Positions 24,283 through 32,919 of a DNA stretch of 64,000 bases are shown here, piece by piece (within the stretch, counting starts at the first letter, position 1; every line of letters begins with the position of its first letter). The translations under genes were made by a program, and so were the position numbers. The notes below the pieces were generated by a model. It was not told where the DNA came from and did no database searches. It was given only the letters and a program-made list of their open reading frames with translations. Origin of the DNA: an uncultured Eubacteriales bacterium. GTDB lineage: Bacteria; Bacillota; Clostridia; Christensenellales; Pumilibacteraceae. The stretch covers positions 79,121 to 143,120 of the forward strand of contig UQSP01000001.1 of assembly GCA_900543755.1 (NCBI GenBank), given 5' to 3'.

Positions 24283-25878
24283 ATGAGTGAAGAAACGAAC
24301 AACAACGTTCAGCCCGAAGTTCAGACTCAAGAACCTGAACAGCCGCCCGTAAAGGAAAAGAAGACTTTCGGGAAAAAGCTGGACAACTATTTCGGCATCA
24401 GCAAGGCGGGCAGCTCCATCGGTACCGAAATCGTCGCGGGTATTGTTACCTTCCTTGCGATGGCTTACATACTCGTTGTTAACCCCAATGCTATTTTAAG
24501 CAGCAACGCCGCTGCGACCGAATGGTCTTCGGTGTTCCTTGCAACCGCTTTTGGCGCGGTCATAGGCACCGTTTTAATGGCTTTTGTGGCAAAGATGCCC
24601 CTTGCACAGGCTTCTGGTATGGGACTTAACTATACCGTGGGCGCGATTTTGGGCGGCTCGCTCGGATTTGCGGTTTCTTACGGCAACGTTATGCTGCTTG
24701 TCCTCATCAGCGGTATTTTGTTCCTGCTTCTGTCCGTTATCAAGGTAGGCGGCGTATCCGTTCGCGAAAAGATTTTTGACGGAATTCCCGAATGTGTCCG
24801 CGGCGCCATTGCCGTCGGTATCGGTCTGTTCATCGCATTCATCGGCATGCAGAACGCCGGACTTATCGTTTCCACATATGTTCCCATTACCGGCGAGGGC
24901 GGAGTATTCCTGTTCGGTATCCCCGGCACGCTTGTCGACCTTGTCGCTTTCAATGCATACGGCGCGGGCGCTTATGCGGCTGCAGGTGCGGTGGTTTGCC
25001 TTATCGGCCTTATCGCCATTGCCGTGCTTGAGCATTTCAGAGTAAAAGGCGCCGTAATCTTCGGCGTTATCATCGCAACACTCGTAGGTATACCTCTCGG
25101 CGTGACCAAATGGTCCGATTATACCTGGAAGTTCTGGGAATATTTTGAAAAGTTCTTCAGCTTCAACTCGGCGGAAGGCGGCATTTTCTTCTCCGCATTC
25201 ACCGAGGGCTTTACTTGGGAAGCGGGCGCTAAGGCTATTATGCCTGCCATCATGACCGTCATCACCTTCTGCATGATCGATATGTTCGATACCATGGGTA
25301 CGGTTGTCGGTTGCTGCGTTCCCGTCGGTCTTGCCGATGAAAAGGGTAAGCCTTTCCACTACGACGGAATTATGATTTCCGACTCCGTTGCGACCTGCAC
25401 GGGCGCAATGCTCGGTACTTCCACCGTTACCACGTTCGTTGAGTCCGGCTCCGGCATTGCCGCAGGCGGCAGAACGGGTCTTACCGCGCTTACCACGGCC
25501 GTTATCTTCCTGCTTTCCATCTTCCTTTTGCCCGTGTTTGCGTCTATCCCCGGCGCGGCTGCGTCTTCGGCTCTTCTTTATGTCGGTTGCCTTATGCTTA
25601 AGGGCATCAAAAACGTCAAGATAGATACCGTTAAAAACGCTGTTCCCGCGTTCCTTACCATCGCCATGATGCCCCTTGCTTACTCCATCACCGACGGCAT
25701 CGGCTTCGGTATTCTTTCTTACGTAATCATCGACCTTATCATTTATATCGTCGACGCTATCAAGTATGCGGTAAACAAGAAGAAAGGCGCTGAAAAGCCC
25801 GTTTGGGATTTGCACGTCGTTACCATTATCGTGGCAGTGCTCTTCCTTGTTTACTTCTTCGTGCCCACCACGTTTTAA
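24283..25878 (+). CDS. Guanine/hypoxanthine permease, AzgA/PbuG type
   Basis: A 531-residue transporter with about twelve hydrophobic segments. The opening of the domain, FGISKAGSSIGTEIVAGIVT followed by FLAMAYILVVNP, is characteristic of the AzgA branch of nucleobase transporters, as are GMGLNYTVG, CMIDMFDTMGTVVG and the TSTVTTFVESGSGIAAGGRT substrate loop. The first 40 residues form a polar, proline/glutamine-rich tail. It imports purine bases by proton symport. The guanine riboswitch upstream supports guanine/hypoxanthine as substrate. ATG with TAGGAGAGG upstream; terminator follows. Confidence 0.9.
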   Translation: MSEETNNNVQPEVQTQEPEQPPVKEKKTFGKKLDNYFGISKAGSSIGTEIVAGIVTFLAMAYILVVNPNAILSSNAAATEWSSVFLATAFGAVIGTVLMAFVAKMPLAQASGMGLNYTVGAILGGSLGFAVSYGNVMLLVLISGILFLLLSVIKVGGVSVREKIFDGIPECVRGAIAVGIGLFIAFIGMQNAGLIVSTYVPITGEGGVFLFGIPGTLVDLVAFNAYGAGAYAAAGAVVCLIGLIAIAVLEHFRVKGAVIFGVIIATLVGIPLGVTKWSDYTWKFWEYFEKFFSFNSAEGGIFFSAFTEGFTWEAGAKAIMPAIMTVITFCMIDMFDTMGTVVGCCVPVGLADEKGKPFHYDGIMISDSVATCTGAMLGTSTVTTFVESGSGIAAGGRTGLTALTTAVIFLLSIFLLPVFASIPGAAASSALLYVGCLMLKGIKNVKIDTVKNAVPAFLTIAMMPLAYSITDGIGFGILSYVIIDLIIYIVDAIKYAVNKKKGAEKPVWDLHVVTIIVAVLFLVYFFVPTTF

Positions 25879-25912
25879 TTTCGCTTAATCTTTTCAGATT
25901 AAATATCGGCTT

Positions 25913-25946
25913 AAGGAGCTTGGCAGTAAATGCGCGGGCTCCTTTT
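25913..25946 (+). terminator. Terminator of the purine permease gene
   Basis: AAGGAGC (25913-25919) pairs with GCTCCTT (25938-25944), followed by TTGCTTTG. The loop is long (18 bases), but position and T-rich tail fit a terminator. Confidence 0.65.
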
Positions 25947-25963
25947 GCTTTGTTCTGAATGCA

Positions 25964-26294
25964 GAGTAGCCGCTGATTTTATGTAATCGTTTAATAAATC
26001 AAAGCACCGATATCAAAACAAAGCACGGAAACTAAAGCGAAGTAGGGGCATCGGCTTAAAACACGTATAGAGTAGCCGCTGATTTTATGTAGTGGTTAAT
26101 AAATCAAAGCACCGATATCAAATCAAAGCACGGAAACTAAAGCGAAGTATGGGCATCAGCTTAAAACACGTATAGAGTAGCCGCTGATTCTATGTAATGG
26201 TTAATAAATTATAGCAACTATATCAAACCAATGACACCGATATAAAATTACGTAAACTAAAGCGAAGTAGGGGCATCAGCTTAAAACACGTATA
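25964..26294. repeat. Three-copy tandem repeat, unit about 105 bp
   Basis: Three head-to-tail copies start at GAGTAGCCGCTGAT (25964, 26070 and 26175). Copies one (106 bp) and two (105 bp) differ at only a handful of positions. Copy three is longer (about 120 bp) and more diverged, with an internal partial duplication around ATATCAAACC/ATATAAAA. Every copy ends in CTTAAAACACGTATA. The unit has no open frame of note, no stem long enough for a terminator and no CRISPR-like spacer structure. It lies between the permease terminator and the purA terminator, so it is outside both transcripts. Confidence 0.9.
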
Positions 26295-26306
26295 TCGACT
26301 TAAAGC

Positions 26307-26339
26307 AAAAAAGCGCACCGCAAAGAGCGACGCGCTTTT
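26307..26339 (-). terminator. Terminator of purA
   Basis: AAAAGCGC and GCGCTTTT (26309-26316, 26332-26339) form an 8-bp stem. Read on the minus strand it is followed by a T-run, about 90 bases beyond the purA stop. It is nearly symmetrical and could also stop transcription from the left. Confidence 0.7.
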
Positions 26340-26431
26340 ATTATTTTTTTTACTTTTATGCGTTTAATTAATGCAGGTGCAATTATTAATTTTATCCTTA
26401 AGCGTTGTGTTTAAGGTAAAGCTTATAAGGC

Positions 26432-27703
26432 TTATCTGTAAAGATTCTGTTCGCGGTCGGGGCCGACGCCTACCATTTTTACGGGACAGCCCGATTCTTT
26501 TTCTATGCACTCGATGTACGCTTTTGCGGCGGCGGGCAATTCGTCAAAGGATTTTGCGCCCGTTATGTCTTCTTTCCAACCGTCAAGCTCGACATAAACG
26601 GGTTTGCAGCCTTCAAGCTCCGAAATATCGGTGGGGAAGTCGTATATTCTTTGACCGTCTTTTTCGTAAGCCACGCACACTTTAAGTTTTTCGATGCCTG
26701 TAAGCGTATCCAATTTGTTAATTGCAAGCGCCGTAAGTCCGTTTACGCGCACCGCAAATTTCAGGATAAGAATATCCAGCCAGCCGCAACGGCGCGGTCT
26801 TCCCGTGGTGGTGCCGAATTCCGCACCGACTGTCCTTATCCGCTCGCCCGTTTCGTCGTCAAGCTCGGTGGGGAAGGGACCTTTGCCCACCCTGGTGGTG
26901 TAGGCTTTTCCCACGCCCAATACGTCCTTGATAAGGGTAGGTCCTATGCCCGCGCCCACGCAGAAGCCGCCCGCCGTGGGATGAGAACTTGTAACGTAAG
27001 GATAAGTGCCCACGTCAAGGTCCAAAAGCGCACCCTGAGCCCCTTCGAATAAAACGTATTTGTCCGCTTTAATCGCCTCGTAAACAAGCACCGACGTGTC
27101 GCATACGAAGGGCGCAAGTTGTTTTGCGTATTCGCAGTACTCATTATATACGGCGTCGAAGTCAAGCGGAGCTCCGCCGTAAACCGCAGTTATTATTTTG
27201 TTTTTAACCTCGAGATTGAATTTAAGCTTTTCGCGGAAAACCTCGGGGTTAATGAAATCGCACATACGGATTCCCGTGCGTTCCGCCTTATCCATGTAGC
27301 AGGGCCCGATTCCGTTTTTGGTGGTTCCGATGTCGCCCTTGCCGCGTTTAAGCTCGCTGAGTTTGTCGATTTCCACATGATAGGGAAGAATGATGTGCGC
27401 GCGCGCGTCTATTTTAAGGTTGGCAAGCGAAATGCCTCTTTCCGTCAGGTTCTCCATTTCTTTAAGGATTACTCCGGGGGAAATAACGGTGCCGTTGCCT
27501 ATCACGCATACCGTGTCGGGGTAAAGTATTCCGCTGGGTATAAGGTGAAGCTTGTATGTAACGTCGCCCACCACCACGGTGTGCCCCGCGTTGCTGCCGC
27601 CCTGAGCCCTTACCACCATATCCGCCTTGCTTGCAAGAATGTCAATGGTCTTTCCTTTGCCTTCGTCGCCCCACTGGGCGCCCACCAATGCGATTGCCGA
27701 CAT
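26432..27703 (-). CDS. purA: Adenylosuccinate synthetase
   Basis: A 423-residue enzyme joining IMP and aspartate with GTP in AMP synthesis. The P-loop-like start VGAQWGDEGKGK, GGSNAGHTVVV, the switch GTTKNGIGPCYMDKAERTGI, FEGAQGALLDLDVGTYPYVT and the nucleotide motif NKLDTLTG are all present, and length matches. ATG with GGAGGAATT upstream. It has its own promoter and terminator. Confidence 0.96.
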   Translation of the reverse strand: MSAIALVGAQWGDEGKGKTIDILASKADMVVRAQGGSNAGHTVVVGDVTYKLHLIPSGILYPDTVCVIGNGTVISPGVILKEMENLTERGISLANLKIDARAHIILPYHVEIDKLSELKRGKGDIGTTKNGIGPCYMDKAERTGIRMCDFINPEVFREKLKFNLEVKNKIITAVYGGAPLDFDAVYNEYCEYAKQLAPFVCDTSVLVYEAIKADKYVLFEGAQGALLDLDVGTYPYVTSSHPTAGGFCVGAGIGPTLIKDVLGVGKAYTTRVGKGPFPTELDDETGERIRTVGAEFGTTTGRPRRCGWLDILILKFAVRVNGLTALAINKLDTLTGIEKLKVCVAYEKDGQRIYDFPTDISELEGCKPVYVELDGWKEDITGAKSFDELPAAAKAYIECIEKESGCPVKMVGVGPDREQNLYR

Positions 27704-27735
27704 TAATAATTCCTCCGGAAAACGTTTTACGTCTA

Positions 27736-27764
27736 ATTATAACCTTTTATTGCTCAGATGTCAA
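27736..27764 (-). promoter_or_regulatory. Promoter of purA
   Basis: On the minus strand TTGACA (27764-27759) and TATAAT (27741-27736) are separated by 17 bp, 33 bases before the purA start. A perfect consensus at both boxes. Confidence 0.85.
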
Positions 27765-28159
27765 AGATAATCGTCTTTACCGCCCAACAATTTAAAAAAT
27801 TCGCCCGAAATCAGGCGGAAAAACAAAACGTTTTAAGTCTGGTGTTTTAAAGATAAATAACTTTATCGGTTTTTGTCAAAGGGGAGCGGTTTAATCATAC
27901 ATAATCATTATTTGGCGGTAAAAAGTTTATGCGACCTCGAATTTAAAACAAACCGTATAAAAACGCCCTGTTTTTTTCTTTTATTGCAAAATTCAGCCTG
28001 AAAGACGCCAAGCCGATATGTCGGTCTATAAAAACACAACGCCGAACCCGAAAAATAAACAGGGTACGCCTTCACAGCTTTAGCGCATAAATATGCCGCC
28101 GTTAATCAATCTTGAATTATTATATAATCGGTCACGTTCGGTTTTATCGCAAAACATAG
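27765..28159. other. Intergenic region, nothing recognised
   Basis: About 390 AT-rich bases between the purA promoter and the tRNA terminator. A weak CGCC/GGCG hairpin stands near 27802-27818. No gene, riboswitch or repeat was recognised. Confidence 0.4.
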
Positions 28160-28209
28160 AAAAACACCTATTGCCGTCCAACCGATGTGGCTGAGGTTGC
28201 AATAGGTGT
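28160..28209 (-). terminator. Terminator of the tRNA-Leu gene
   Basis: On the minus strand ACACCTATTGC (28209-28199) pairs exactly with GCAATAGGTGT (28174-28164), and TTTTC follows. An inner CAACC/GGTTG stem lies within the loop. It begins seven bases after the tRNA 3' end. Confidence 0.85.
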
Positions 28210-28215
28210 ATGACA

Positions 28216-28301
28216 TGGTGCGGAAGATGGGATTCGAACCCACACGAGAATTAACCACTGGCGTCTGAGACCAGCGCGTCTGCCAGTTCCGCCACCTCCG
28301 C
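28216..28301 (-). tRNA. tRNA-Leu (anticodon CAG)
   Basis: Read on the minus strand, the 5' arm GCGGAGG (28301-28295) pairs with CTTCCGC before the encoded ACCA 3' end (28219-28216). The anticodon arm reads CTGGT-CTCAGAC-GCCAG, giving anticodon CAG for codon CUG. A long variable arm (class II tRNA) and the GGGTTCGAATCCC T-arm are present. It has its own promoter and terminator, so it is a single tRNA transcript. Confidence 0.95.
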
Positions 28302-28313
28302 AAAAGCTATTAC

Positions 28314-28342
28314 AGTTTACTAAATTTGCGTGCGTTTGTCAA
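28314..28342 (-). promoter_or_regulatory. Promoter of the tRNA-Leu gene
   Basis: On the minus strand TTGACA (28342-28337) and TAAACT (28319-28314) have a 17-bp spacer, 13 bases upstream of the mature tRNA 5' end. Confidence 0.75.
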
Positions 28343-28534
28343 TTATTTTGGCGGTGCGCGTGTAATTTTTATTCGGTTAATCGTTATGCGTGATTTATCC
28401 GTGTTTTCGCATGGCGCAGGCGTCTTTCGGTAAACGCAACCGTGACTGCAAATAAAAAACGTCAGTCCTGAAAATCAAGCCGTTGGTCCTTAAACTTCGC
28501 AATAGACGGGGCGGGAGCAAGCGTCAAGTGCGTT

Positions 28535-29359
28535 TCAGCGGGGCGTCTTTCTTATATCCGACGGTGCGTAACCCGTGAGAGAAAGGAAAACGCGGTTAAA
28601 GGACCTTAAACTCTGAAAGCCGCTGTTCATGGCTATGTCGGACAGCGTGTCGTCGGTGGAGCTTATAAGGCTTTTTGCGCGGTCGCAGCGGTACTGATTT
28701 ACCAGCGTTTTGAAATTTATGCCGAAAGTTTTACCGAATATGCGCGATATATATCTGAAGTCATACCCCAGCGCATCTGCCATTTTATATAAACTTATGT
28801 CAGAGGCGTAATTTTTCTCTACATAGTCCAGAATGTCGAAAATAAGCTTGTTGCACAGCGGTTTTTCCACGAATTGCGTGGAATTAATGTACTCGGCAAA
28901 TACGGCGTAAAGGCAGGCTTTTATCGTAAAAACAGGAGGCTTGTTTATCTCAATCGCTTCCGAATCCGAATTTTCCGCGAGTGCGGCGTCAAAGCCGTTA
29001 AGCATATTTTTTATAAAGAAGGATTTTGTTTCTTCCGACGGCGTCAATAGTGCGTTTACCGCTTCTTTTCCCGAAACGAAACGGTTAAACGAGTCCGCAA
29101 ATCCGCCCGAAAAAACCACAACGTAAGCCAAGGAATGCCCTTGCGATTCGTATGAGTGCAGTTGGTAAGGGGTAAGCAAAAGAACATCGCCGCGCGTAAG
29201 CGTATATTCCTTGTCGCCCGCCGTCGCCTTTATTTTTCCCGACAAGTTGAAACACAGCTCGAACCCGCGGTGGAGGTGGGTGTACCATTTTATGTCGCGG
29301 TAAACAAAAGCGTTAAAAATTTCCCCGCCGATGGAATTGTGCACCTGATGGAAAAACAT
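28535..29359 (-). CDS. AraC-family transcriptional regulator with cupin sensor
   Basis: A 274-residue regulator. The N-terminal part (about 1-110) is cupin-like (WYTHLHRGFELCFNLSGKIK, then TLTRGDVLLLTPYQLHSYES), the form that binds sugars or small metabolites. The last 100 residues carry two helix-turn-helix motifs of the AraC type: DISLYKMADALGYDFRYISR and DTLSDIAMNSGFQSLRSFNR. It is divergent from the glycyl radical activase-enzyme pair (122 bases between starts), which makes it the likely regulator of that pair. ATG with GGAGAGAGG upstream. Confidence 0.85.
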   Translation of the reverse strand: MFFHQVHNSIGGEIFNAFVYRDIKWYTHLHRGFELCFNLSGKIKATAGDKEYTLTRGDVLLLTPYQLHSYESQGHSLAYVVVFSGGFADSFNRFVSGKEAVNALLTPSEETKSFFIKNMLNGFDAALAENSDSEAIEINKPPVFTIKACLYAVFAEYINSTQFVEKPLCNKLIFDILDYVEKNYASDISLYKMADALGYDFRYISRIFGKTFGINFKTLVNQYRCDRAKSLISSTDDTLSDIAMNSGFQSLRSFNRVFLSLTGYAPSDIRKTPR

Positions 29360-29409
29360 AACCTCTCTCCGTTAGGTAAAATTATGGCTATAAGTTTACA
29401 ACATTTTTC

Positions 29410-29438
29410 TTGCATTGTAAAGTATACGGACGTATAAT
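29410..29438 (+). promoter_or_regulatory. Promoter of the glycyl radical enzyme operon
   Basis: TTGCAT (29410-29415) and TATAAT (29433-29438), 17 bp apart, in the divergent region shared with the AraC-type gene; the regulator probably binds here. Confidence 0.7.
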
Positions 29439-29481
29439 TTGATTGTAGCGTGACCTATGCAGGAGAAAATTCGTCCATATC

Positions 29482-30327
29482 ATGAGTAAAGTGTTTTCCA
29501 TAGAGGAGTTTTCCACATTCGACGGACCGGGCATAAGAATGACGGTTTTTCTTAAAGGCTGTCCGCTTGATTGCGTGTGGTGCCATAATCCCGAGGGGAA
29601 ATCCCCCGATACCGAATACGTCCGCAGTCCCAACGGGTGTCTTGGTTGCGGCGCTTGCGAGCGTGCGGGGATAAAGACCTCAGACGGAGTAAAGCTTACC
29701 GCCGACAGCGTAAACGCGTGCCCGAGAAACCTTGTGCGAAAATGCGGGATTGACTATTCGCCCGCGGATTTGGCGGAAAAAATATTGAAGAATGCCGCCG
29801 TTCTTAACCTTAACGGAGGGGGAGTTACTTTTTCGGGAGGAGAGCCGCTTTTCGACACGGATTTTCTTTGCGAGTGCATAAAACTTTTGAAAAACAAGGT
29901 GCACGTTGCCGTTCAGACAAGCGGATACGCGCCCGAAAAAAACTTTCAAAGGGTGCTTGAGCTGGCCGATTACTTTTTGTACGACCTTAAAATAATCGAC
30001 CCGAAGCTCCACAAAAAGTACTGCGGCGCGTTTAACACGCTGATTCTGAAAAATTACAGGACTCTTGCTAACAGCAAAGTGCCGTTCGTGACAAGAGTAC
30101 CGCTTATACCGTCGGTTACGGATACGGAGGAAAATCTGACCGCGATTGCCTCTTTTATAAAGGAAAACAACGTAAATTACGTCGAAACTTTGCCCTACAA
30201 CAAGTTTGCGGGCAGTAAATACGCGCTGGTGCTGAAAAAATACAGCCCGTGCTTTGACGAAAGCAAGCCCGTAAACACGGGGGAAAACATTTTTGCGCGC
30301 ATGGGTGTCACCGCGCGGAAAATGTAA
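29482..30327 (+). CDS. Glycyl radical enzyme activase (radical SAM)
   Basis: A 281-residue activating enzyme. The radical-SAM cluster is in LKGCPLDCVWCHNPEG (C-x3-C-x2-C, about residues 30-40), followed by GGGVTFSGGEPLFD (SAM-binding) and later LYDLKIIDPKLHKKYCG. Between them is a cysteine-rich insert (GCLGCGACERAGI ... NACPRNLVRKCG), as in activases with extra Fe-S clusters, but the spacing is irregular and one cluster may be incomplete. It makes the glycyl radical on the enzyme encoded next. ATG start; only a weak ribosome binding site is seen. The neighbour downstream leaves a 217-base gap, still likely in the same operon. Confidence 0.88.
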   Translation: MSKVFSIEEFSTFDGPGIRMTVFLKGCPLDCVWCHNPEGKSPDTEYVRSPNGCLGCGACERAGIKTSDGVKLTADSVNACPRNLVRKCGIDYSPADLAEKILKNAAVLNLNGGGVTFSGGEPLFDTDFLCECIKLLKNKVHVAVQTSGYAPEKNFQRVLELADYFLYDLKIIDPKLHKKYCGAFNTLILKNYRTLANSKVPFVTRVPLIPSVTDTEENLTAIASFIKENNVNYVETLPYNKFAGSKYALVLKKYSPCFDESKPVNTGENIFARMGVTARKM

Positions 30328-30544
30328 AGGTAACGTTGCGAAAAAAGTTTTTGACCCTGCTTTATCGCATGGGCGGTAAAAAAAAGTTACGTCTTTTAAA
30401 AGGAAATCATGCCGCAATAAAAATCGCAGGCTAAAAAGATAAAAAATGCAGTAGCCGTAAAAACGCGGCAGGCTACGGCAATGAATCAAGCGTTATCGGC
30501 GTCGGCAAAAAATCCGACGTCAAACGGAAAAGGGAGTGGCGAAT

Positions 30545-32560
30545 ATGACGGAAAAAGTAAAGGAAAGACTGGAATTTCTGCTTGACTGCGGCTACAGAAA
30601 AAACCGCGCCGACGGAGGAAAAAATCTTACAAGCGCATTAAGCGGACTTCACCCCGCGATGCGCAACGCTCAACTGTTTAAAGCGGCGGTTGACGCCGAA
30701 AAACCCGTGCTGTACAAAGAAGACCTGTTCGGTTTTAACCGATTTAACCGACTTTTGCCCGTTGACGACTCTGTCAATAAGCCTTATATATTCGAGATGG
30801 GCAACATTACCGCAGACTACGAAACGTTGCTTGAAATCGGAATCGAGGGCTTGCGCAAACAGGCTTTAAGTAAGTACGAATACGCCGACGAAGAGGCAAA
30901 AGCGTTTTACGACGCGCTTTTCGTTACGTTTGACGCCTGCGCGGACATAACGGAAAAATACCGCGTCGAGGCGCAGAAAAACGGTTGCGTAAGATTATAT
31001 AACGCTCTTTCCTCCGTGCCTTTACGCGGCGCACGGGATTATTATGAGGCGCTTGTAACCGTTCATTTTCTGCAGTACGCTTTAAGGCTTAACAATGTAA
31101 ATCACGTCACTATCGGAAGATTCGACCAGTATATGTATCCGTATTACCTCGCGTCGGTAAAAAACGGAGTAAGCCGCGAAGAACTGCTTGAACTGACGGA
31201 ACTGTTTTTCATATCGCTTAATTTCGATACGGACTTGTATGCCGGTATGCAGCAGGGCGACAACGGACAAAGCATGGTGCTGGGCGGCTGCGACGAAAAC
31301 GGCGACCCTGCGTTTAACGAGCTTAGCGAAATGTGTCTTACAGCTTCAGAAGAACTTAAAATAATAGACCCCAAAATAAATCTGAGGGTAAACAAAAGCA
31401 CTCCGCTTAAGGTTTACGAGCGCGGAACACGTCTTACCAAACAGGGCTTGGGCTTTCCGCAGTATTCCAACGACGACGTGGTTATAGACGCACTCGTTGA
31501 CTGGGGCTACGACCTTAAAGACGCGCGCAATTACACGGTTGCGGCGTGCTGGGAATTCATAGTCCCGCGCTATGGGGCGGACATTCCCAACATAGGAGTC
31601 ATGAATTTTCCTCTTGTCGTGGACCGAGCGGTCAGAAAACATCTTGCTTCTTCCGCAGATTTTGACGAGTTTTTAGGCTTTGTCGAGTGCGAAATCAAAG
31701 ATGAGTGCGACTTTATTATAGAGGACTGCAACAAACGTTACACGCCTTATTCGGTGTTTACTTCGGCATTTATCCTTCCGTGTATAGAAAAGGGCAGGGA
31801 CGTATCCAAACTCGGGGCAAAATACAATAACTTCGGCGTTCACGGCGCGGGAATAGCCAATGCCGCCGACGCGCTTGCCGCAATAAAGAAGGAAGTTTTC
31901 GAAAAGAAGGAGCTTTCGGCAGATGAACTTATTGCCGCTCTCGACGCGGATTTCGAGGGTTACGGGGACGTAAGGCGCAAATTGCTTGACTCTCCGAAAA
32001 TGGGCAACAACGACGATTACGTCGACAATCTCGGCGCGTTTTTAATGGATAAATTCGCGCTGTATCTCAGCAAAAAGCCCAATAACCGCGGCGGAATATA
32101 CCGTGCGGGCACGGGAAGCGCGATGGAATACGTTTTAAGCGCGGCTAAGGTGGGCGCAACCGCGGACGGAAGAAGGGCGCGTCAGGCATACGGCTCAAGT
32201 TTTTCGCCGTCGCTTGACGCGGTAATCCAAGGACCCCTTTCCGCCGTGCAGTCGTTTACCAAAGCAGACCTTAAAAAAGTATGCAACGGCGGTCCGTTCA
32301 CGATAGAGATTCACGACACGGTTTTCCGTAATTCGGAGGGAGAAAAAAAGACCGCTGCGCTTATAAAAACGTTCATAGACCTCGGCGGGCATCAGATACA
32401 GATAAACGCGATTAACCGCGACACACTGATTGACGCGCAAAAACATCCCGAAAAATACCCAAATCTTATAGTCAGGGTCTGGGGTTGGAGCGGTTATTTC
32501 CGCGAGCTGGACGTTTGCTATCAGAATCATATCATACGCCGCACGGAATTCGGCTTCTGA
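30545..32560 (+). CDS. Glycyl radical enzyme of the pyruvate formate-lyase superfamily, substrate unknown
   Basis: A 671-residue enzyme, clearly shorter than the usual about 780-850. The active-site cysteine is Cys335 in VAACWEFIVP: the C-x-E pair found in many dehydratase/decarboxylase members is kept, the usual preceding Gly is Ala. The glycyl radical site is Gly647 in LIVRVWGWSGYFREL, where tryptophans replace the common Ser/Ala and Tyr around the glycine. The activase is encoded just upstream and an AraC regulator divergently. ATG at 30545 has GGGAG eight bases before it; a GTG at 30536 is possible. It is not pyruvate formate-lyase itself (no adjacent double cysteine). Nearby mntP, galactosidase and esterase genes hint at a carbohydrate or polyol setting but do not identify the substrate. 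Confidence 0.85.
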   Translation: MTEKVKERLEFLLDCGYRKNRADGGKNLTSALSGLHPAMRNAQLFKAAVDAEKPVLYKEDLFGFNRFNRLLPVDDSVNKPYIFEMGNITADYETLLEIGIEGLRKQALSKYEYADEEAKAFYDALFVTFDACADITEKYRVEAQKNGCVRLYNALSSVPLRGARDYYEALVTVHFLQYALRLNNVNHVTIGRFDQYMYPYYLASVKNGVSREELLELTELFFISLNFDTDLYAGMQQGDNGQSMVLGGCDENGDPAFNELSEMCLTASEELKIIDPKINLRVNKSTPLKVYERGTRLTKQGLGFPQYSNDDVVIDALVDWGYDLKDARNYTVAACWEFIVPRYGADIPNIGVMNFPLVVDRAVRKHLASSADFDEFLGFVECEIKDECDFIIEDCNKRYTPYSVFTSAFILPCIEKGRDVSKLGAKYNNFGVHGAGIANAADALAAIKKEVFEKKELSADELIAALDADFEGYGDVRRKLLDSPKMGNNDDYVDNLGAFLMDKFALYLSKKPNNRGGIYRAGTGSAMEYVLSAAKVGATADGRRARQAYGSSFSPSLDAVIQGPLSAVQSFTKADLKKVCNGGPFTIEIHDTVFRNSEGEKKTAALIKTFIDLGGHQIQINAINRDTLIDAQKHPEKYPNLIVRVWGWSGYFRELDVCYQNHIIRRTEFGF

Positions 32561-32690
32561 CAGATTCGTTTAAGACCGCGGCCGTAATCGCAGTAAAATG
32601 CGGTTTAATCGGCATGTTCGGCAAACAGTCAACTCAGACCTAACATTTGCGCGGATTGTATTGTTTCAGGCTTAAAACGCAAAAATAAGG

Positions 32691-32719
32691 TTGACAACCT
32701 TAAGTCGATTTGGTAATAT
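32691..32719 (+). promoter_or_regulatory. Promoter of the riboswitch-mntP transcript
   Basis: TTGACA (32691-32696) and TAATAT (32714-32719) with a 17-bp spacer, just upstream of the riboswitch. An overlapping TATAAT lies at 32717-32722 at longer spacing. Confidence 0.7.
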
Positions 32720-32725
32720 AATATT

Positions 32726-32818
32726 ACCATAAGGGAGTAGTCGGCTTCAACCGAAGTTGTTAAATCCACACGATGGACGGTTTGTCCGGGTTTAATAGTA
32801 ATTGACGAGACTTATGCA
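32726..32818 (+). promoter_or_regulatory. Manganese riboswitch (yybP-ykoY class)
   Basis: The class hallmarks are visible in order: AAGGGAGTAGTC near the 5' end, a variable helix, then GATGGACGGTTTGTCCGGGTTT, and the closing GACGAGAC. The last segment is shared with the terminator that follows, which sets up the usual switch: Mn2+ stabilises the aptamer, blocks the terminator and turns the exporter on. The gene directly downstream is the Mn exporter mntP, which agrees with the known role of the class. Confidence 0.85.
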
Positions 32819-32848
32819 CGGGTAGAGGTGCATGGTCTCGTTTTTTTA
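32805..32848 (+). terminator. Riboswitch-controlled terminator before mntP
   Basis: ACGAGAC (32805-32811) pairs with GTCTCGT (32835-32841), continued inward by ATGCAC/GTGCAT, and a T-run follows. It overlaps the 3' part of the manganese aptamer. Confidence 0.85.
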
Positions 32849-32919
32849 TGTCCTTGCTTTTGCCCGTGAACGTATAATTTCTTCTATTCGGAAATAAGGA
32901 TAAAGGAGAGGTTTTATTT

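Noticed and set aside
24574..25815. A 413-codon antisense frame over the purine permease
   Set aside because: No motifs, no ribosome binding site, and the permease is unmistakable on the other strand.
25964..26294. CRISPR array
   Set aside because: Units are ~105 bp and directly tandem, with no short repeats, spacers or cas genes.
28106..28303. 65-codon minus-strand frame over the tRNA gene
   Set aside because: It lies on tRNA-Leu and its terminator; not a protein gene.
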